From an uncultured Alloprevotella sp. (lineage in GTDB: Bacteria > Bacteroidota > Bacteroidia > Bacteroidales > Bacteroidaceae): a stretch of DNA of 64,000 nt. Position 1 is the stretch's first letter. Each line of letters opens with the position of its first letter. A model generated the notes under the pieces. That model searched no databases, was not told where the DNA came from, and saw only the letters and a list, made by a program, of their open reading frames with translations. The stretch covers positions 186,001 to 250,000 of the forward strand of contig CALUNU010000001.1 of assembly GCA_944322095.1 (NCBI GenBank). Direction: 5' to 3'. Of this stretch, positions 9,249 through 18,837 are shown piece by piece. Both the position numbers and the translations under genes were made by a program.

Positions 9249-9294
9249 TACGGCTATTACGTGATACGATAAGCATAAGCATGCCCCTTTTCCT

Positions 9295-10809
9295 ATGAAA
9301 GGCAGTAGAAAACTGATTTTTGGAGCTCTTGCGCTGGTTCCCCTTGCATCTGTGGCACGCAAGGAGGCCAAGCCGAACATTATCTTCATCCTTTGTGATG
9401 ATATGGGCTATGGCGATTTGGCATGCTACGGGCAGCCTTATATCTCCACGCCGTGTCTTGACCGTATGGCCGAGGAAGGCATGCGTTTCACGCAGGCATA
9501 CAGCGGCAGTCCCATCTCGGCACCGTCGCGTGCAGCCTTGATGACGGGGCAGCATTCGGGGCACGCCGAAGTGCGCGACAACCGTGAATATTGGAGTGGC
9601 GAGGTTTACTACGGACAGAACAAGGAATATGCCGTCACCGGCCAGCATCCTTACGCTGCCGACCACGTCATCCTGCCCGAAATCATGAAAGACAACGGCT
9701 ACACGACGGGCATGTTCGGCAAGTGGGCCGGGGGCTACGAGGGCTCGCCCTCAACGCCCGACAAACGCGGCATCGATGAGTATTATGGCTATATCTGCCA
9801 ATTCCAGGCTCATGCATACTATCCCAACTTCCTGAACGCCTACAGCCGGGCGGCAGGCGATACGTGCGTGCGGCGCGAGGTGCTCGAGGAGAACATCAAA
9901 TATCCCATGTACGGGCCCGAATATAAGAAGCGCCCGCAATATTCGGCCGACCTGATCCATCGCCGCGCCATGCAATGGCTGGCAGAGCAGGACGGCAAAC
10001 AGCCGTTTTTCGGTATCTTTACTTATACGCTTCCACATGCCGAGCTGGCCCAGCCCGAGGACTCCATCCTGCGGGCCTACGAAGCCAGGTTCCATCCCGA
10101 CAAAAACTACGGCGGCGATGAGGCATCGCGCTACCACCCCGTAACCCGCACCCACGCCCATTTTGCCGCCATGATAACGCGGCTCGACACGTATGTGGGT
10201 GAAATCATGGCCCTGCTCAAAGAAAAAGAGCTGGACGAAAATACCATTGTCTTCTTTACGAGCGACAACGGCCCGCATGCCGAGGGAGGTGCCGACCCCG
10301 CATTTTTCGGCCGCGACGCTAAGCTGCGCGGCATCAAGTCGCAATGTTATGAGGGCGGCATACGTGTGCCCTTTATCGTGCGCTGGCCCGGGCGCATCAA
10401 GGCCGGAACGGTCAACGACCACCAGCTGGCTTTCTACGACGTCATGCCTACGCTCTGCGAGCTGGCCGGCGTGAAGCGCTACGACAAGCGCTATGCCAAC
10501 GGCAAGCCGGACGATTGGTTTGACGGGCTTTCGTTCTACCCCACGCTCATGGGGAAAAAGCAGAAACAGCACGATTTCCTTTACTGGGAGCTGGCACAGA
10601 CCAACCAGATCGGCCTGCGCATGGGCGACTGGAAGATGGTGGTGCGCCGCGGCAAGCCGGAGCTTTACAACCTGGCGACCGACCTGCACGAAGACCACAA
10701 CGTGGCCGACAAGCATCCCGACATCGTGCGCCGCATGGTGGAGAAAATCCACGCGGAACACACGCCGAGCCCCTATTTCAAGGTGACGCTGCCGCAGCTT
10801 CCCGAGTGA
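9295..10809 (+). CDS. Secreted sulfatase, serine-type (formylglycine-dependent)
   Basis: A 504-residue sulfatase of the alkaline-phosphatase superfamily. A short signal peptide (residues 1-21) precedes PNIIFILCDDMGYGDL, where D35 and D36 are calcium ligands. The modification motif is SAPSR at 75-79, so the formylglycine precursor is Ser75. That needs an anaerobic radical-SAM maturase (anSME), which is not in this window. The downstream metal motif FTSDNGPHAEGG is also present. It would remove sulfate esters from host or dietary glycans in the periplasm or outside the cell. It heads a probable three-gene unit with a leucine-rich repeat protein (64 nt on) and an M60 peptidase, suggesting sulfated mucin as substrate; the exact glycan is unknown. 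Confidence 0.92.
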   Translation: MKGSRKLIFGALALVPLASVARKEAKPNIIFILCDDMGYGDLACYGQPYISTPCLDRMAEEGMRFTQAYSGSPISAPSRAALMTGQHSGHAEVRDNREYWSGEVYYGQNKEYAVTGQHPYAADHVILPEIMKDNGYTTGMFGKWAGGYEGSPSTPDKRGIDEYYGYICQFQAHAYYPNFLNAYSRAAGDTCVRREVLEENIKYPMYGPEYKKRPQYSADLIHRRAMQWLAEQDGKQPFFGIFTYTLPHAELAQPEDSILRAYEARFHPDKNYGGDEASRYHPVTRTHAHFAAMITRLDTYVGEIMALLKEKELDENTIVFFTSDNGPHAEGGADPAFFGRDAKLRGIKSQCYEGGIRVPFIVRWPGRIKAGTVNDHQLAFYDVMPTLCELAGVKRYDKRYANGKPDDWFDGLSFYPTLMGKKQKQHDFLYWELAQTNQIGLRMGDWKMVVRRGKPELYNLATDLHEDHNVADKHPDIVRRMVEKIHAEHTPSPYFKVTLPQLPE

Positions 10810-10873
10810 ACGCGGCTGTCATTGCTAATACCATAACAGACAAACATCAACCTTTTAAATTAAGTTTCCACTC

Positions 10874-12376
10874 ATGAAGAAAAACAGACTATTGGTCACG
10901 GCATTGCTGGGTGGCGGTTTTCTGGCCGCTTCGCCGCTGCTTGCGCAGGACCAAACAATCAAGTTGGTGACCTCGAAACCCGTTGGCCAAGAGGTCTCCT
11001 TTATGGTGAACAAGGTGAGTGTGCCGATAACAGTCGATTGGGGTAACGGAACGCCCGTCGAAGTGGCGCTGGAAGGCGAGGGCTTGGTCGACGTCAAGGG
11101 CACGCTGGCCGGCAACACCATCACCATCACCGTAGGGCAGGGCGTCAACACGTTGGCCTGTCCCGATATGGGCCTTACGAGCATCGATGTTTCGGCTGCT
11201 CCCTCGCTTCATTCGCTCTATTGCCAGAACAATGAGCTGACGGAGCTCGACATCACGGCCCTGACGAACCTGACGGACCTGAACGCCGCCAATAACAAGC
11301 TGACGACGCTCGAACTGACAGATGCCCTCTATCCTCAGCTGGAAAACCTGAACATAGCGGGGAATGAGCTGAGCGGCCGTTTTAACCTGAACAACGAAGG
11401 CTTGCAGCAGCTGAACATATCCGACAACAACTTCACGCAAATGTATCTTACACACAATGGCAACATTGACGGCGTGAAGTGCAGCGGCAACCAGCTGACC
11501 AGCATCAACCTTTTGCGCAACGCCAGCATTTCGTCGCTCCTTTGCGACGGCAACGCGCTGACTGGGCTGACGTTCGTGTCGGCTGCTTCGGGCGGCATGC
11601 CCAACCTCTATGCCCTCGTGTGCGACGACAACGTGCTGAAACGCCTCGACCTTTCCAACTGTACGGCGCTGGAAGCCGTTTCGTGCGGCAATAACGAGCT
11701 GACGGAGCTCTCCTTGCCTTCGCAGCGGCTCCGCTCGCTCGACTGCACCGAGAACTACTTGGGCTTTACTTCGCTGCCCGCCACGAACAAAAAGCCTGAA
11801 ACGCTGAATTTCGCTCCGCAGAAGCCCATCGACATCACGGATGGTTTGCATCCGTATGGAGAAGGATATGGTCTTCCTTTGTGCCCGTCGTATGCCGATG
11901 CTGAGAATGAAAAATATCAGCTCGATCTCGACGATCAGTACCAGGCTCTCGTAACGTTCACGTGGTATTCCATTGCCGAGGACGGAACGAAAACCAAGCT
12001 GACGGCAGCAACGGCTTCGCGCGAAGGCGACTTCCGCAAGATGCAGGGACGCTTTGCTTTTTTCCGCGAGTTTGACCGTATCAGCGCCGAACTGACGCAC
12101 ATTTCTTACCCGGACATCGTATTGACGACCAACGAAATTGCAGTTGTGTCGGAAGATAAACTGACAGGAATCGACGGCGTGACGGTCAGCGGCGATGAAT
12201 TTGTTGTGACGGTTGACAACGGTGCTATTCACATGGTAAGTACGACGCCTGCTAACGCACGCATCATATCGCTGGACGGCAAGACCGTCTGGACGGGTAC
12301 GGTGAACGAGGGCGGCGTATCGGTAACTCTGCCCAAGGGCGTTTATATCGTAAACGGTAAGAAGTATATCCTTTAA
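10874..12376 (+). CDS. Secreted leucine-rich repeat protein with C-terminal sorting-like domain
   Basis: A 500-residue protein with a signal peptide ending near ASPLLA-Q (about residue 25). A beta-rich N-terminal segment precedes irregular leucine-rich repeats of 20-23 residues from about 100 to 300 (LYCQNNELTELDI, LNAANNKLTTLEL, LNIAGNELSGRF, VSCGNNELTELSL). The C-terminus (ISLDGKTVWTGTV, then LPKGVYIVNGKKYIL) resembles the type A C-terminal domain of Bacteroidetes secreted proteins. It is exported and may bind protein or glycan; no catalytic motif is visible. The M60 peptidase follows after 25 nt, so the two are very likely cotranscribed. Confidence 0.85.
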   Translation: MKKNRLLVTALLGGGFLAASPLLAQDQTIKLVTSKPVGQEVSFMVNKVSVPITVDWGNGTPVEVALEGEGLVDVKGTLAGNTITITVGQGVNTLACPDMGLTSIDVSAAPSLHSLYCQNNELTELDITALTNLTDLNAANNKLTTLELTDALYPQLENLNIAGNELSGRFNLNNEGLQQLNISDNNFTQMYLTHNGNIDGVKCSGNQLTSINLLRNASISSLLCDGNALTGLTFVSAASGGMPNLYALVCDDNVLKRLDLSNCTALEAVSCGNNELTELSLPSQRLRSLDCTENYLGFTSLPATNKKPETLNFAPQKPIDITDGLHPYGEGYGLPLCPSYADAENEKYQLDLDDQYQALVTFTWYSIAEDGTKTKLTAATASREGDFRKMQGRFAFFREFDRISAELTHISYPDIVLTTNEIAVVSEDKLTGIDGVTVSGDEFVVTVDNGAIHMVSTTPANARIISLDGKTVWTGTVNEGGVSVTLPKGVYIVNGKKYIL

Positions 12377-12401
12377 TAAGTCTCAGTAAACAAAAATAAC
12401 A

Positions 12402-14768
12402 ATGATGAATAATTTTCATACATTCCTGAAGAAAACAGGCTTGATGGCGACGGCGTTGCTGCTGGGTCTTCCCGCATGGGCCCAGACCGAGTTGCCGGAG
12501 GGAACTTCTCCTCTGATCGTCGCTCCCCATCAGCAGACAACCAGTTACCGCGAGCGTACGATTTGTTACGACATAACGGCCAACGTTTCTTACGACGTGA
12601 CGACCGAGAGCAGCTGGGTAAAGGTGCGCAAGGGCAATAACGGCGAGGTTTACGTCCATCTGGATCAAAACTTCACGCCTGATGCACGTACGGCACAGGT
12701 CGTATTCTCCAACGACGAGTATGGATTGAGCGAAACGCTGACGCTGACGCAGACCCGCGACGAGTCGGCTGAATATGTACCGGGTGAAGACGATCCCGAA
12801 TGGGCCATCTTCGGCGATGATATGCTGACAACGCTGCGCGAAGGCGTGACGCAGGCAGATGTCGACGCTTTGCAGAACCCGTTCATCAAGTCGCTGGCCA
12901 CGCAGCTTTATGAAAATACGTATTCGCTCGATTACCGCTACGCCACCTACGAGGCATATCTGGATCCGAACGTGCTTTCTGCACAGTGGGCCACCCCCGG
13001 TAAGCTTTACAACCAGCTGGAAGGTGTTACGGGTATAAATATCACCAAGGGCAAGCATGCTGTCGTCGTTTCGGGCATACCCGACGGCGTTTCTGTCCGT
13101 CTGGCCGTCGTTGCCTGGTATATAGGTAAGGTTAGCGGCAATTTTGACGGAGGCAATCCTGAGCAGACAGACTATCAGCTGCACAACGGCATGAACGTCA
13201 TCGAGTATAACGGCGATTACGACGGACTTGCTTACATTTGCTATTATACGCAGGACGATCCCGAGCAATATTCCGATATCAAGGTACACTTTGTGAACGA
13301 GCAGGTGAACGGATATCTCTCCACCGACAAGACGAACGAAGAGATGTGGGCCCTTTGCGATGCTGCGCCCAACTATTGCATGGACGTGGTCGGAAAGAAA
13401 GCCCATTCCGTATGGACGGCCAAGGGTGTGCCCGGATATGAGGGCGGTTTGCGCGACTATTGCAAGGCCAGCGACGGAACGTCGCTCGGTTACATCCAGT
13501 ATATCAACCTCTTGGATACGCTGGTGGCTTGGGAGCACGAGTTGCTCGGCTTCTACAAGTATAACCGCGTGCCGAAGAACTCCACGTTTGCTTACGTGAA
13601 CTTTACATACTATATGTTCCAGGGAGGCCGTGGCGTTTCGTTCCATGTAGACCAGGAGAGCCGCGTGCTGAACTGCCAGCGGCTGATGTATAACGACGAC
13701 GACGCCATCTGGGGCTTGAGCCACGAGTGGGGCCACCAGCACCAGATGCAGCCTTACTTCTGCTGGGCCGGTTGCGGCGAGAGCACGAACAACATGAACT
13801 CGTGCTACAACGTGCTGCACATGGGCTACCCGGGCACCCGCGTGGCCGACCGCTGGAATGCCGCTTACAACACGTTCCGTGCGAATACGTCGAAAACGTA
13901 TAAAACAACTTATATCGGTGACGGCGTGGCTTATCCTGAACGTCTGAACGCTTACAAGAATATAGATTCTTGGAGTTGGTCGCCTGCTATTCAGGACAGT
14001 ATCCGTGCGCAGGCTGAGCTCTTCTATGACGAAGATGCTGACGTCTGGAACATACCTTCTATCGAAGACGACCCGGAACATGCCATCAGTGCCTATGAAA
14101 TCCGCAACGATGGAGAGACGGGCATACAGGTGGAACAGCATCTGGCTCCCTACTTCCAGCTTTATATCTACTTCTCTAACCCCGAGAATGCAGATGATTA
14201 CCTGAAAGATTACCAGCAGGACGTATACGAGGCCTTGCGTCAGACGGATAACGAGAACGGATCGGTCATCGAACCCGTATGGGAGAACGGTGAGATCGTA
14301 GGAAACAAGACGACCATCGACAAGTATGAGCTTTTGGCCAGCGCGCAGAACGGCAAGGCCGGTAAGTACGACGAGTTCAAGTCGAAGTATCCCAACTCTG
14401 TTTGGGTAACGAAGGGTTATCTGCCTGAGAACGGACAGTGGGCCCAGAACAGCGTGCCTTTCATCTTTAACTACATCCGTAAGGCTTCGCAAATGTGCGG
14501 TTACAACCTGTTCGACTTCTTCGACGCCATGGGCCAGCTGCGTAACGCCTATATGGTGATTGGCGACTACGGAAATAAGAACATTTTCCTGACGGCCGAC
14601 ATGAAGCAGGAGTTCAAGGAAGACATGGAGGCCTTGAACCTGAAGCCTATGACGCCTGAGCTCATCGAAAAGCTCTGCCGTATCCCGAATGGCGATGTCA
14701 ACCAGGCTCCTTGGGCGGGCGAATTTGCTACTCCCGACATTTCGAACGAGCCCTCGGTGAGCGAATAA
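12402..14768 (+). CDS. Secreted M60-family metallopeptidase (mucinase-like) with BACON domain
   Basis: A 788-residue exported protein. The signal peptide cleaves after AWA at residue 27. An N-terminal BACON-type domain (about 35-120, with ITANVSYDVTTESSWVKV) precedes the peptidase. The zinc motif is HEWGH at 441-445, and E460 in CGESTNN is the likely third ligand, matching the gluzincin pattern of M60/enhancin-like peptidases (PF13402). In this family, BT4244-type proteins cleave O-glycosylated mucin. BACON domains occur in glycan-targeting Bacteroidetes proteins. Context with a sulfatase and an LRR protein supports attack on mucin. Substrate specificity is inferred. A clear terminator follows. 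Confidence 0.9.
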   Translation: MMNNFHTFLKKTGLMATALLLGLPAWAQTELPEGTSPLIVAPHQQTTSYRERTICYDITANVSYDVTTESSWVKVRKGNNGEVYVHLDQNFTPDARTAQVVFSNDEYGLSETLTLTQTRDESAEYVPGEDDPEWAIFGDDMLTTLREGVTQADVDALQNPFIKSLATQLYENTYSLDYRYATYEAYLDPNVLSAQWATPGKLYNQLEGVTGINITKGKHAVVVSGIPDGVSVRLAVVAWYIGKVSGNFDGGNPEQTDYQLHNGMNVIEYNGDYDGLAYICYYTQDDPEQYSDIKVHFVNEQVNGYLSTDKTNEEMWALCDAAPNYCMDVVGKKAHSVWTAKGVPGYEGGLRDYCKASDGTSLGYIQYINLLDTLVAWEHELLGFYKYNRVPKNSTFAYVNFTYYMFQGGRGVSFHVDQESRVLNCQRLMYNDDDAIWGLSHEWGHQHQMQPYFCWAGCGESTNNMNSCYNVLHMGYPGTRVADRWNAAYNTFRANTSKTYKTTYIGDGVAYPERLNAYKNIDSWSWSPAIQDSIRAQAELFYDEDADVWNIPSIEDDPEHAISAYEIRNDGETGIQVEQHLAPYFQLYIYFSNPENADDYLKDYQQDVYEALRQTDNENGSVIEPVWENGEIVGNKTTIDKYELLASAQNGKAGKYDEFKSKYPNSVWVTKGYLPENGQWAQNSVPFIFNYIRKASQMCGYNLFDFFDAMGQLRNAYMVIGDYGNKNIFLTADMKQEFKEDMEALNLKPMTPELIEKLCRIPNGDVNQAPWAGEFATPDISNEPSVSE

Positions 14769-14810
14769 TGAGGCAAGCAGAGAGCTGCCAGCTCTTTGTA
14801 GCGTGAACTG

Positions 14811-14849
14811 AATCCGCCGTTACGTAATTGTAACGGCGGATTTTCTTTT
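14811..14849 (+). terminator. Terminator of the sulfatase-LRR-M60 unit
   Basis: AATCCGCCGTTAC (14811-14823), loop GTAATT, GTAACGGCGGATT (14830-14842), then TTCTTTT. Confidence 0.9.
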
Positions 14850-14907
14850 GCCCGATGCCGTCCGGCTGAAGGCATCAGGTCGTGGCTGGGATATGAATGT
14901 ACAGATA

Positions 14908-14941
14908 CGGAAACGGCCCGGAGCTGTGGAGCTTCGGGCCG
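14908..14941 (-). terminator. Terminator of panC-panD
   Basis: On the minus strand CGGCCCGAAGCT and AGCTCCGGGCCG pair with one mismatch around CCAC, followed by TTTCCG. The T tract is short. Confidence 0.6.
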
Positions 14942-14965
14942 CTTTATGAGTGAAAGAAAGAGCTG

Positions 14966-15325
14966 TTACTCCGCAGAGGGAGACAGCCGGTTGTTTTCGT
15001 CGGGGAAGATGACGGAGGGCCGGAACGTGCGGGCCTCTTCGGGCTGCATGGCGGCAAAGGCCATGATGATGACTTCGTCGCCCACCTGGAAGAGCCGGGC
15101 AGCAGCACCGTTCAAGCATATGCAGCCCGAGCCGCGCTCACCACGGATGACGTAGGTCTCGATGCGCTCCCCGTTGTTGTTGTTGACCACGTGTACGTGC
15201 TCATTGGCTACAATTCCTGCGGCATCCATGAGAGCTTCGTCAATGGTTATACTGCCCATGTAGTGAAGATTTGCTTCCGTGACGCGGGCACAATGTATTT
15301 TCGATTTGAGAATATTCAGCATCAT
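14966..15325 (-). CDS. panD: Aspartate 1-decarboxylase (proenzyme)
   Basis: A 119-residue PanD. The self-cleavage site is intact: H21-Y22-M23-G24-S25, where cleavage between G24 and S25 yields the pyruvoyl group. The family motifs [11 protein letters not shown] and [20 protein letters not shown] are present. It makes beta-alanine from aspartate for pantothenate synthesis in the cytoplasm. It lies 9 nt downstream of panC on the same strand, the usual Bacteroidales pairing. The start may be either of two adjacent ATG codons. panB is 27 kb away in this window. Confidence 0.96.
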   Translation of the reverse strand: MMLNILKSKIHCARVTEANLHYMGSITIDEALMDAAGIVANEHVHVVNNNNGERIETYVIRGERGSGCICLNGAAARLFQVGDEVIIMAFAAMQPEEARTFRPSVIFPDENNRLSPSAE

Positions 15326-15334
15326 GGGACAGGG

Positions 15335-16186
15335 TCAGGCTTTGTAGGTAATGTTGTCGATGAGCCGGACGGGACGCGCTCCGCAGTAGACCGTGATGCA
15401 GCCTACGACGTAGGGAGCGTCGCTCCAATCGGCGATGGCGCGCAGCGAGTGGCCGTCTACAATTTCGTAGTATTCCACTTCCAGCTCCGGTATGGCGTTC
15501 AACGCGTTTACAACGCGGTCGTGCGTTTCCTGTATGGTATGTTCTTTGGCGAACGTGAGGCTTTCGGAAAGCACCTTGTGAATAGATGCTGCTGTCTCGC
15601 GTTCGGTCGGCGTCAGGAGGGCATTGCGGCTGCTCAGGGCGAGGCCATTGGCTTCGCGCACGATGGGGCAGGGGCATATCTCGACAGGAATTTTCAAATC
15701 GTCGACCATGGCGCGGACTACGGCGATTTGCTGGAAATCTTTTTCACCGAAATAGGCGCGTGTGGGAGCCACCCAATAGAACAGCTTGCTGACTATCTGG
15801 CATACGCCGTTGAAATGGCCGGGCCGGCGGGCACCTTCCATGACGGCGTCGGTGGGAGGATAGCTGAACGTGCGCGTATCGGGTTCGGGATACACTTCTT
15901 CGACAGTCGGGGCGAAGACAATATCAGCTCCGAGGCTTTCGAGAAATGCGCAATCGGCCTCCGGCGTGCGCGGATAATTGGTTAAATCGTTCTTATCGTT
16001 GAATTGCGTGGGGTTAACAAAGACGCTCACAACGGTGACGGCGTTTTCGCTGACGCTGCGCCGCACGAGCGAGGCATGACCTTCGTGCAAAGCACCCATC
16101 GTGGGCACCAGACCGATGCTTTCATGCCCGTTATGTGCCGCGGCAAGGGCGGATTCCAGTTCTTTTACGGTTTTTACAATGACCAT
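15335..16186 (-). CDS. panC: Pantoate--beta-alanine ligase (pantothenate synthetase)
   Basis: A 283-residue PanC, the same length as the E. coli enzyme, when started at the ATG at 16186 ([14 protein letters not shown]). The frame stays open to 16303, but the extra 39 residues have no family counterpart. Motifs: [15 protein letters not shown] with the HxGH-like nucleotide site, [23 protein letters not shown] and LALSSRN. It joins pantoate and beta-alanine using ATP, in an operon with panD downstream. A possible -7 box with one mismatch (TTACTTTG, minus strand, 16223-16230) lies upstream. A GT5-like gene diverges from it. Confidence 0.96.
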   Translation of the reverse strand: MVIVKTVKELESALAAAHNGHESIGLVPTMGALHEGHASLVRRSVSENAVTVVSVFVNPTQFNDKNDLTNYPRTPEADCAFLESLGADIVFAPTVEEVYPEPDTRTFSYPPTDAVMEGARRPGHFNGVCQIVSKLFYWVAPTRAYFGEKDFQQIAVVRAMVDDLKIPVEICPCPIVREANGLALSSRNALLTPTERETAASIHKVLSESLTFAKEHTIQETHDRVVNALNAIPELEVEYYEIVDGHSLRAIADWSDAPYVVGCITVYCGARPVRLIDNITYKA

Positions 16187-16334
16187 TACTATGGAAATTT
16201 TGTTTTGTTCCGATTGAGTTTGCAAAGTAACGGAATATTTATCAGATATCGAAGTAAAAGTTTCAATAACTCTCCACCCCCTCCCATTTCCATCCTTTTC
16301 CACCCGGCAAGGCCCGCAGCATAGTTTTTTTTTG

Positions 16335-16342
16335 TATCTTTG
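16335..16342 (+). promoter_or_regulatory. -7 box for the GT5-like gene
   Basis: TATCTTTG, a perfect match, 32 nt before the ATG at 16375 and preceded by a long T tract; no consensus -33 element. Confidence 0.6.
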
Positions 16343-16374
16343 CAGTTGTAAATTCCAACTGCTATATACTAATA

Positions 16375-17217
16375 ATGAGCGCGAAAAAGATATTATTTAT
16401 TACCCAGGAAATGGTTCCTTACGTCGATGACAGCGCAATGTCGCTGAGTGGTCGAAGCATACCTCAGGCGGTGCAGGAGAACGGACGAGAAATCAGAACA
16501 TTCATGCCGCGGTGGGGTATTATCAACGAGCGACGCAATCAGCTTCACGAGGTAATCCGTCTCTCCGGGATGAATATTATCATAGATGACACGGATCATC
16601 CGCTTATCATCAAGGTAGCATCGATTCAGTCGGCAAGAATGCAAGTTTATTTCATAGATAATGACGATTACTTCCATCATCGTGCCATGATGAACGATGC
16701 AGACGGCTCCGAATACGAAGATAACGCTGAGCGTGCCATATTTTATGCTCGCGGCGTCCTTGAAACTGTTAAGAAGTTGAGATGGTGTCCCGATGTCATC
16801 CACTGTCACGGATGGATGTCGGCCATAGCCCCGCTTTACATCCGCACGGCTTATAAGGACGAGCCTCCTTTTGCCAATGCCAAGATTGTTTACTCGCTTT
16901 ACAACGAGTGGCCGCAGTTGCCGCCCGTCGCCAACTTCGAGGAGTGTCTCAACTTCCGCGACGTAACGCCCGAGTTGCTTCGCGAAACAGGCATCGACTT
17001 GACCTCGCCGGCCGCATTGGGGCAATTGGCAGTGCGTTTCTCCGACGGAATAATCCAGGGAGAGCCCGGAGCCGGCGCAGAATTGCTCGATTATGCCAAG
17101 AGCCTTTCAATACCGGTGAAGGAATATCCCGGAGAAGAGAATTTAGGCGAAATGTATGGCTCTTTCTACGATGCAATCTTCGGCGGAAACGAAGCAGAAG
17201 ACGCGGTAGGAGAGTAA
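16375..17217 (+). CDS. Short glycogen/starch synthase-like (GT5 N-terminal domain) protein
   Basis: A 280-residue protein matching only the N-terminal Rossmann half of glycogen synthase: [14 protein letters not shown] at the start and [18 protein letters not shown] in the middle. Full synthases are about 480 residues. The ADP-glucose-binding KTGGL motif that normally follows the first strand is replaced by [11 protein letters not shown], and the whole C-terminal GT-B domain with the catalytic EGSG segment is absent. It is therefore probably not an active synthase and may be regulatory or structural. The same neighbours (panC diverging, DUF4270 following 36 nt on) are, as I recall, common in Bacteroides. 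Family membership is fairly sure; the function is unknown. Confidence 0.8.
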   Translation: MSAKKILFITQEMVPYVDDSAMSLSGRSIPQAVQENGREIRTFMPRWGIINERRNQLHEVIRLSGMNIIIDDTDHPLIIKVASIQSARMQVYFIDNDDYFHHRAMMNDADGSEYEDNAERAIFYARGVLETVKKLRWCPDVIHCHGWMSAIAPLYIRTAYKDEPPFANAKIVYSLYNEWPQLPPVANFEECLNFRDVTPELLRETGIDLTSPAALGQLAVRFSDGIIQGEPGAGAELLDYAKSLSIPVKEYPGEENLGEMYGSFYDAIFGGNEAEDAVGE

Positions 17218-17253
17218 TCATCCGCTATAAGTTAATATATAACGTAAATCCCC

Positions 17254-18753
17254 ATGAAAGTTCCCAGTAAAGAGTCGTTTGCAGGGATTGTCTTGGCAGC
17301 TTTTGCCATGTTTTTTTCCTGCGACGACGACACCGCTACGATAGGTACGGAATTAATTCCGGGACACGACAACGTGTTGACCTCCACTGCGGTGTACCCC
17401 GTTTTTTCACGTTCGTTCGAAGTGGATTCCGTCTTGGCAAATACGAATGATTGCTATTTGGGAACGGTAGTCGACCCCGAAACACGCGCTAAGACGACCT
17501 GCGATTTCTTAGCTCAGTTCCACGTGTTGGAAAACTACGCTTTCCCGTCGCGCGATCGGATGATAACAGATGCGAATGGGCAAGTGGTGGCTGATTCATG
17601 CGACGTAAGTATATATTTTGACCAGTATTACGGCGATTCCCTGACGACAATGAAACTTTTGGTCCAGGAGCTGGATACTTCGCGCGTAATGGAGGAAGGG
17701 GAGAACTATTATACTTCGCTGGATCCGGCAGAATATGTCAATTCGTCGTCGGACATTCAACGTACGGTGACTTATTCCGTAAAGGACCTGACACGTCCCG
17801 CTTCTGAGACCGAGTCATCAACCTATTACAGGAGTATCAAAGTAAGGTTGCCGGCTGACTACGCATCGTTTATTCTCAACAAATATTACGAGAACCCCGA
17901 CTTCTTTAGAAATTCATACCAGTTTATTCATCACGTCTGCCCGGGTTTCTATTTTAAAATTCAGGGAGGCGTCGGTTCCATGATTAATACAGAAGTAACC
18001 GCGCTGAATGTGTATTTCCGCTACCATTCAACGACGGAGGCCGGGAATGATACGATTATAGACGGTATGCAACGCATGGCGGCCACGGAGGAAGTAATAC
18101 AGAATACGCGCGTCGACAACAGTATACCGGCAGAAATGCTCGATCCGCAGAACGAATATACTTATGTGAAGTCGCCTTCCGGTATTTTCACCGAAGTTAC
18201 GCTTCCTGTCAACGACGTTGTGGCCGGTGAGCACTATAATGATACGATTAACTCGGCGCGTATCACTTTCCGTCGCTTAAATAATGAGACGCAGAACAAA
18301 TATAATTTGGAGATGCCCGCCACATTGCTCATGGTGCGTAAGAAAGATTTGTTTTCCTTCTTTGAAGAAGGAAAGGTGACGGACGATCGCACGTCTTATC
18401 TGGCTACGTTTAATTCGAACTACAATGCATACGAGTATAGCAACATAGGTCGTCTCATTACCATCTTAAAGGAGGAGCGTGACGAGGGGGCCGGAGTTGA
18501 CGTAAGCGATGATGAAGCAACGCGTCAGGCCAAGTATGCAGCTTGGGAGGCCAAGGAAGAAAACCAAGACTGGAACAAGGTGGTTTTAGTTCCCGTGGCA
18601 GCAGAATACAGTACGTCGGTCAATTCATATGGTCTGAGCGTACAGACTTTGTTGCGCCTCCGAAACGACATGAGTATGAAGAGCGCGCGTTTAGAAGGCG
18701 GCAGCTCAGGCAGTCTATCGCTTTCAGTGATATATAGTAAGTACAACCAATGA
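17254..18753 (+). CDS. DUF4270 family lipoprotein
   Basis: A 499-residue lipoprotein. The lipobox ends FFSC with the lipidated cysteine at residue 23, followed by DDD, which resembles the acidic surface-export signal of Bacteroidetes lipoproteins. The remainder is beta-rich with scattered DSVLANTNDCYLG and DTINSARITFRR segments typical of DUF4270. It probably sits in the outer membrane, perhaps facing out. It is cotranscribed with the GT5-like gene (36-nt gap). A terminator follows. Function is unknown; the family is recognised from the N-terminal TELIPGHDNVL region and from context. Confidence 0.85.
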   Translation: MKVPSKESFAGIVLAAFAMFFSCDDDTATIGTELIPGHDNVLTSTAVYPVFSRSFEVDSVLANTNDCYLGTVVDPETRAKTTCDFLAQFHVLENYAFPSRDRMITDANGQVVADSCDVSIYFDQYYGDSLTTMKLLVQELDTSRVMEEGENYYTSLDPAEYVNSSSDIQRTVTYSVKDLTRPASETESSTYYRSIKVRLPADYASFILNKYYENPDFFRNSYQFIHHVCPGFYFKIQGGVGSMINTEVTALNVYFRYHSTTEAGNDTIIDGMQRMAATEEVIQNTRVDNSIPAEMLDPQNEYTYVKSPSGIFTEVTLPVNDVVAGEHYNDTINSARITFRRLNNETQNKYNLEMPATLLMVRKKDLFSFFEEGKVTDDRTSYLATFNSNYNAYEYSNIGRLITILKEERDEGAGVDVSDDEATRQAKYAAWEAKEENQDWNKVVLVPVAAEYSTSVNSYGLSVQTLLRLRNDMSMKSARLEGGSSGSLSLSVIYSKYNQ

Positions 18754-18765
18754 TACAGAGACTGC

Positions 18766-18807
18766 AGCGGCGGTGTTAAAGTCCATTTAGCACCGCCGCT
18801 TGTTTGT
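18766..18807 (+). terminator. Terminator after the DUF4270 gene
   Basis: AGCGGCGGTG (18766-18775) pairs with CACCGCCGCT (18791-18800), followed by TGTTTGT. The next gene starts only 31 nt later, so read-through is possible. Confidence 0.75.
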
Positions 18808-18837
18808 ATATAAAAGTAAGATTTACAGAAAAGAGAT

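Larger units (their letters stand above)
8848..9294. other. Intergenic region with GC-rich GCCGGC-dense segment
   Basis: This 447-bp region separates nagB from the divergent sulfatase. It has the nagB promoter at its left end and the sulfatase promoter at its right end. Between about 8985 and 9165 it is very GC-rich, with many overlapping GCCGGC words and short self-complementary stretches (for example CCGGCA/TGCCGG near 9074-9092). The open frames there are low-complexity alanine/arginine strings and I reject them as genes. Confidence 0.5.

Noticed and set aside
8915..9666. Several alanine/arginine-rich frames in the GC-rich spacer
   Set aside because: Low complexity and overlapping on both strands; explained by the GCCGGC-rich composition.
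12264..14492. 742-codon frame antisense to the M60 peptidase
   Set aside because: It is a codon-bias shadow of the real gene; the plus strand has a signal peptide, BACON domain and HEWGH motif.
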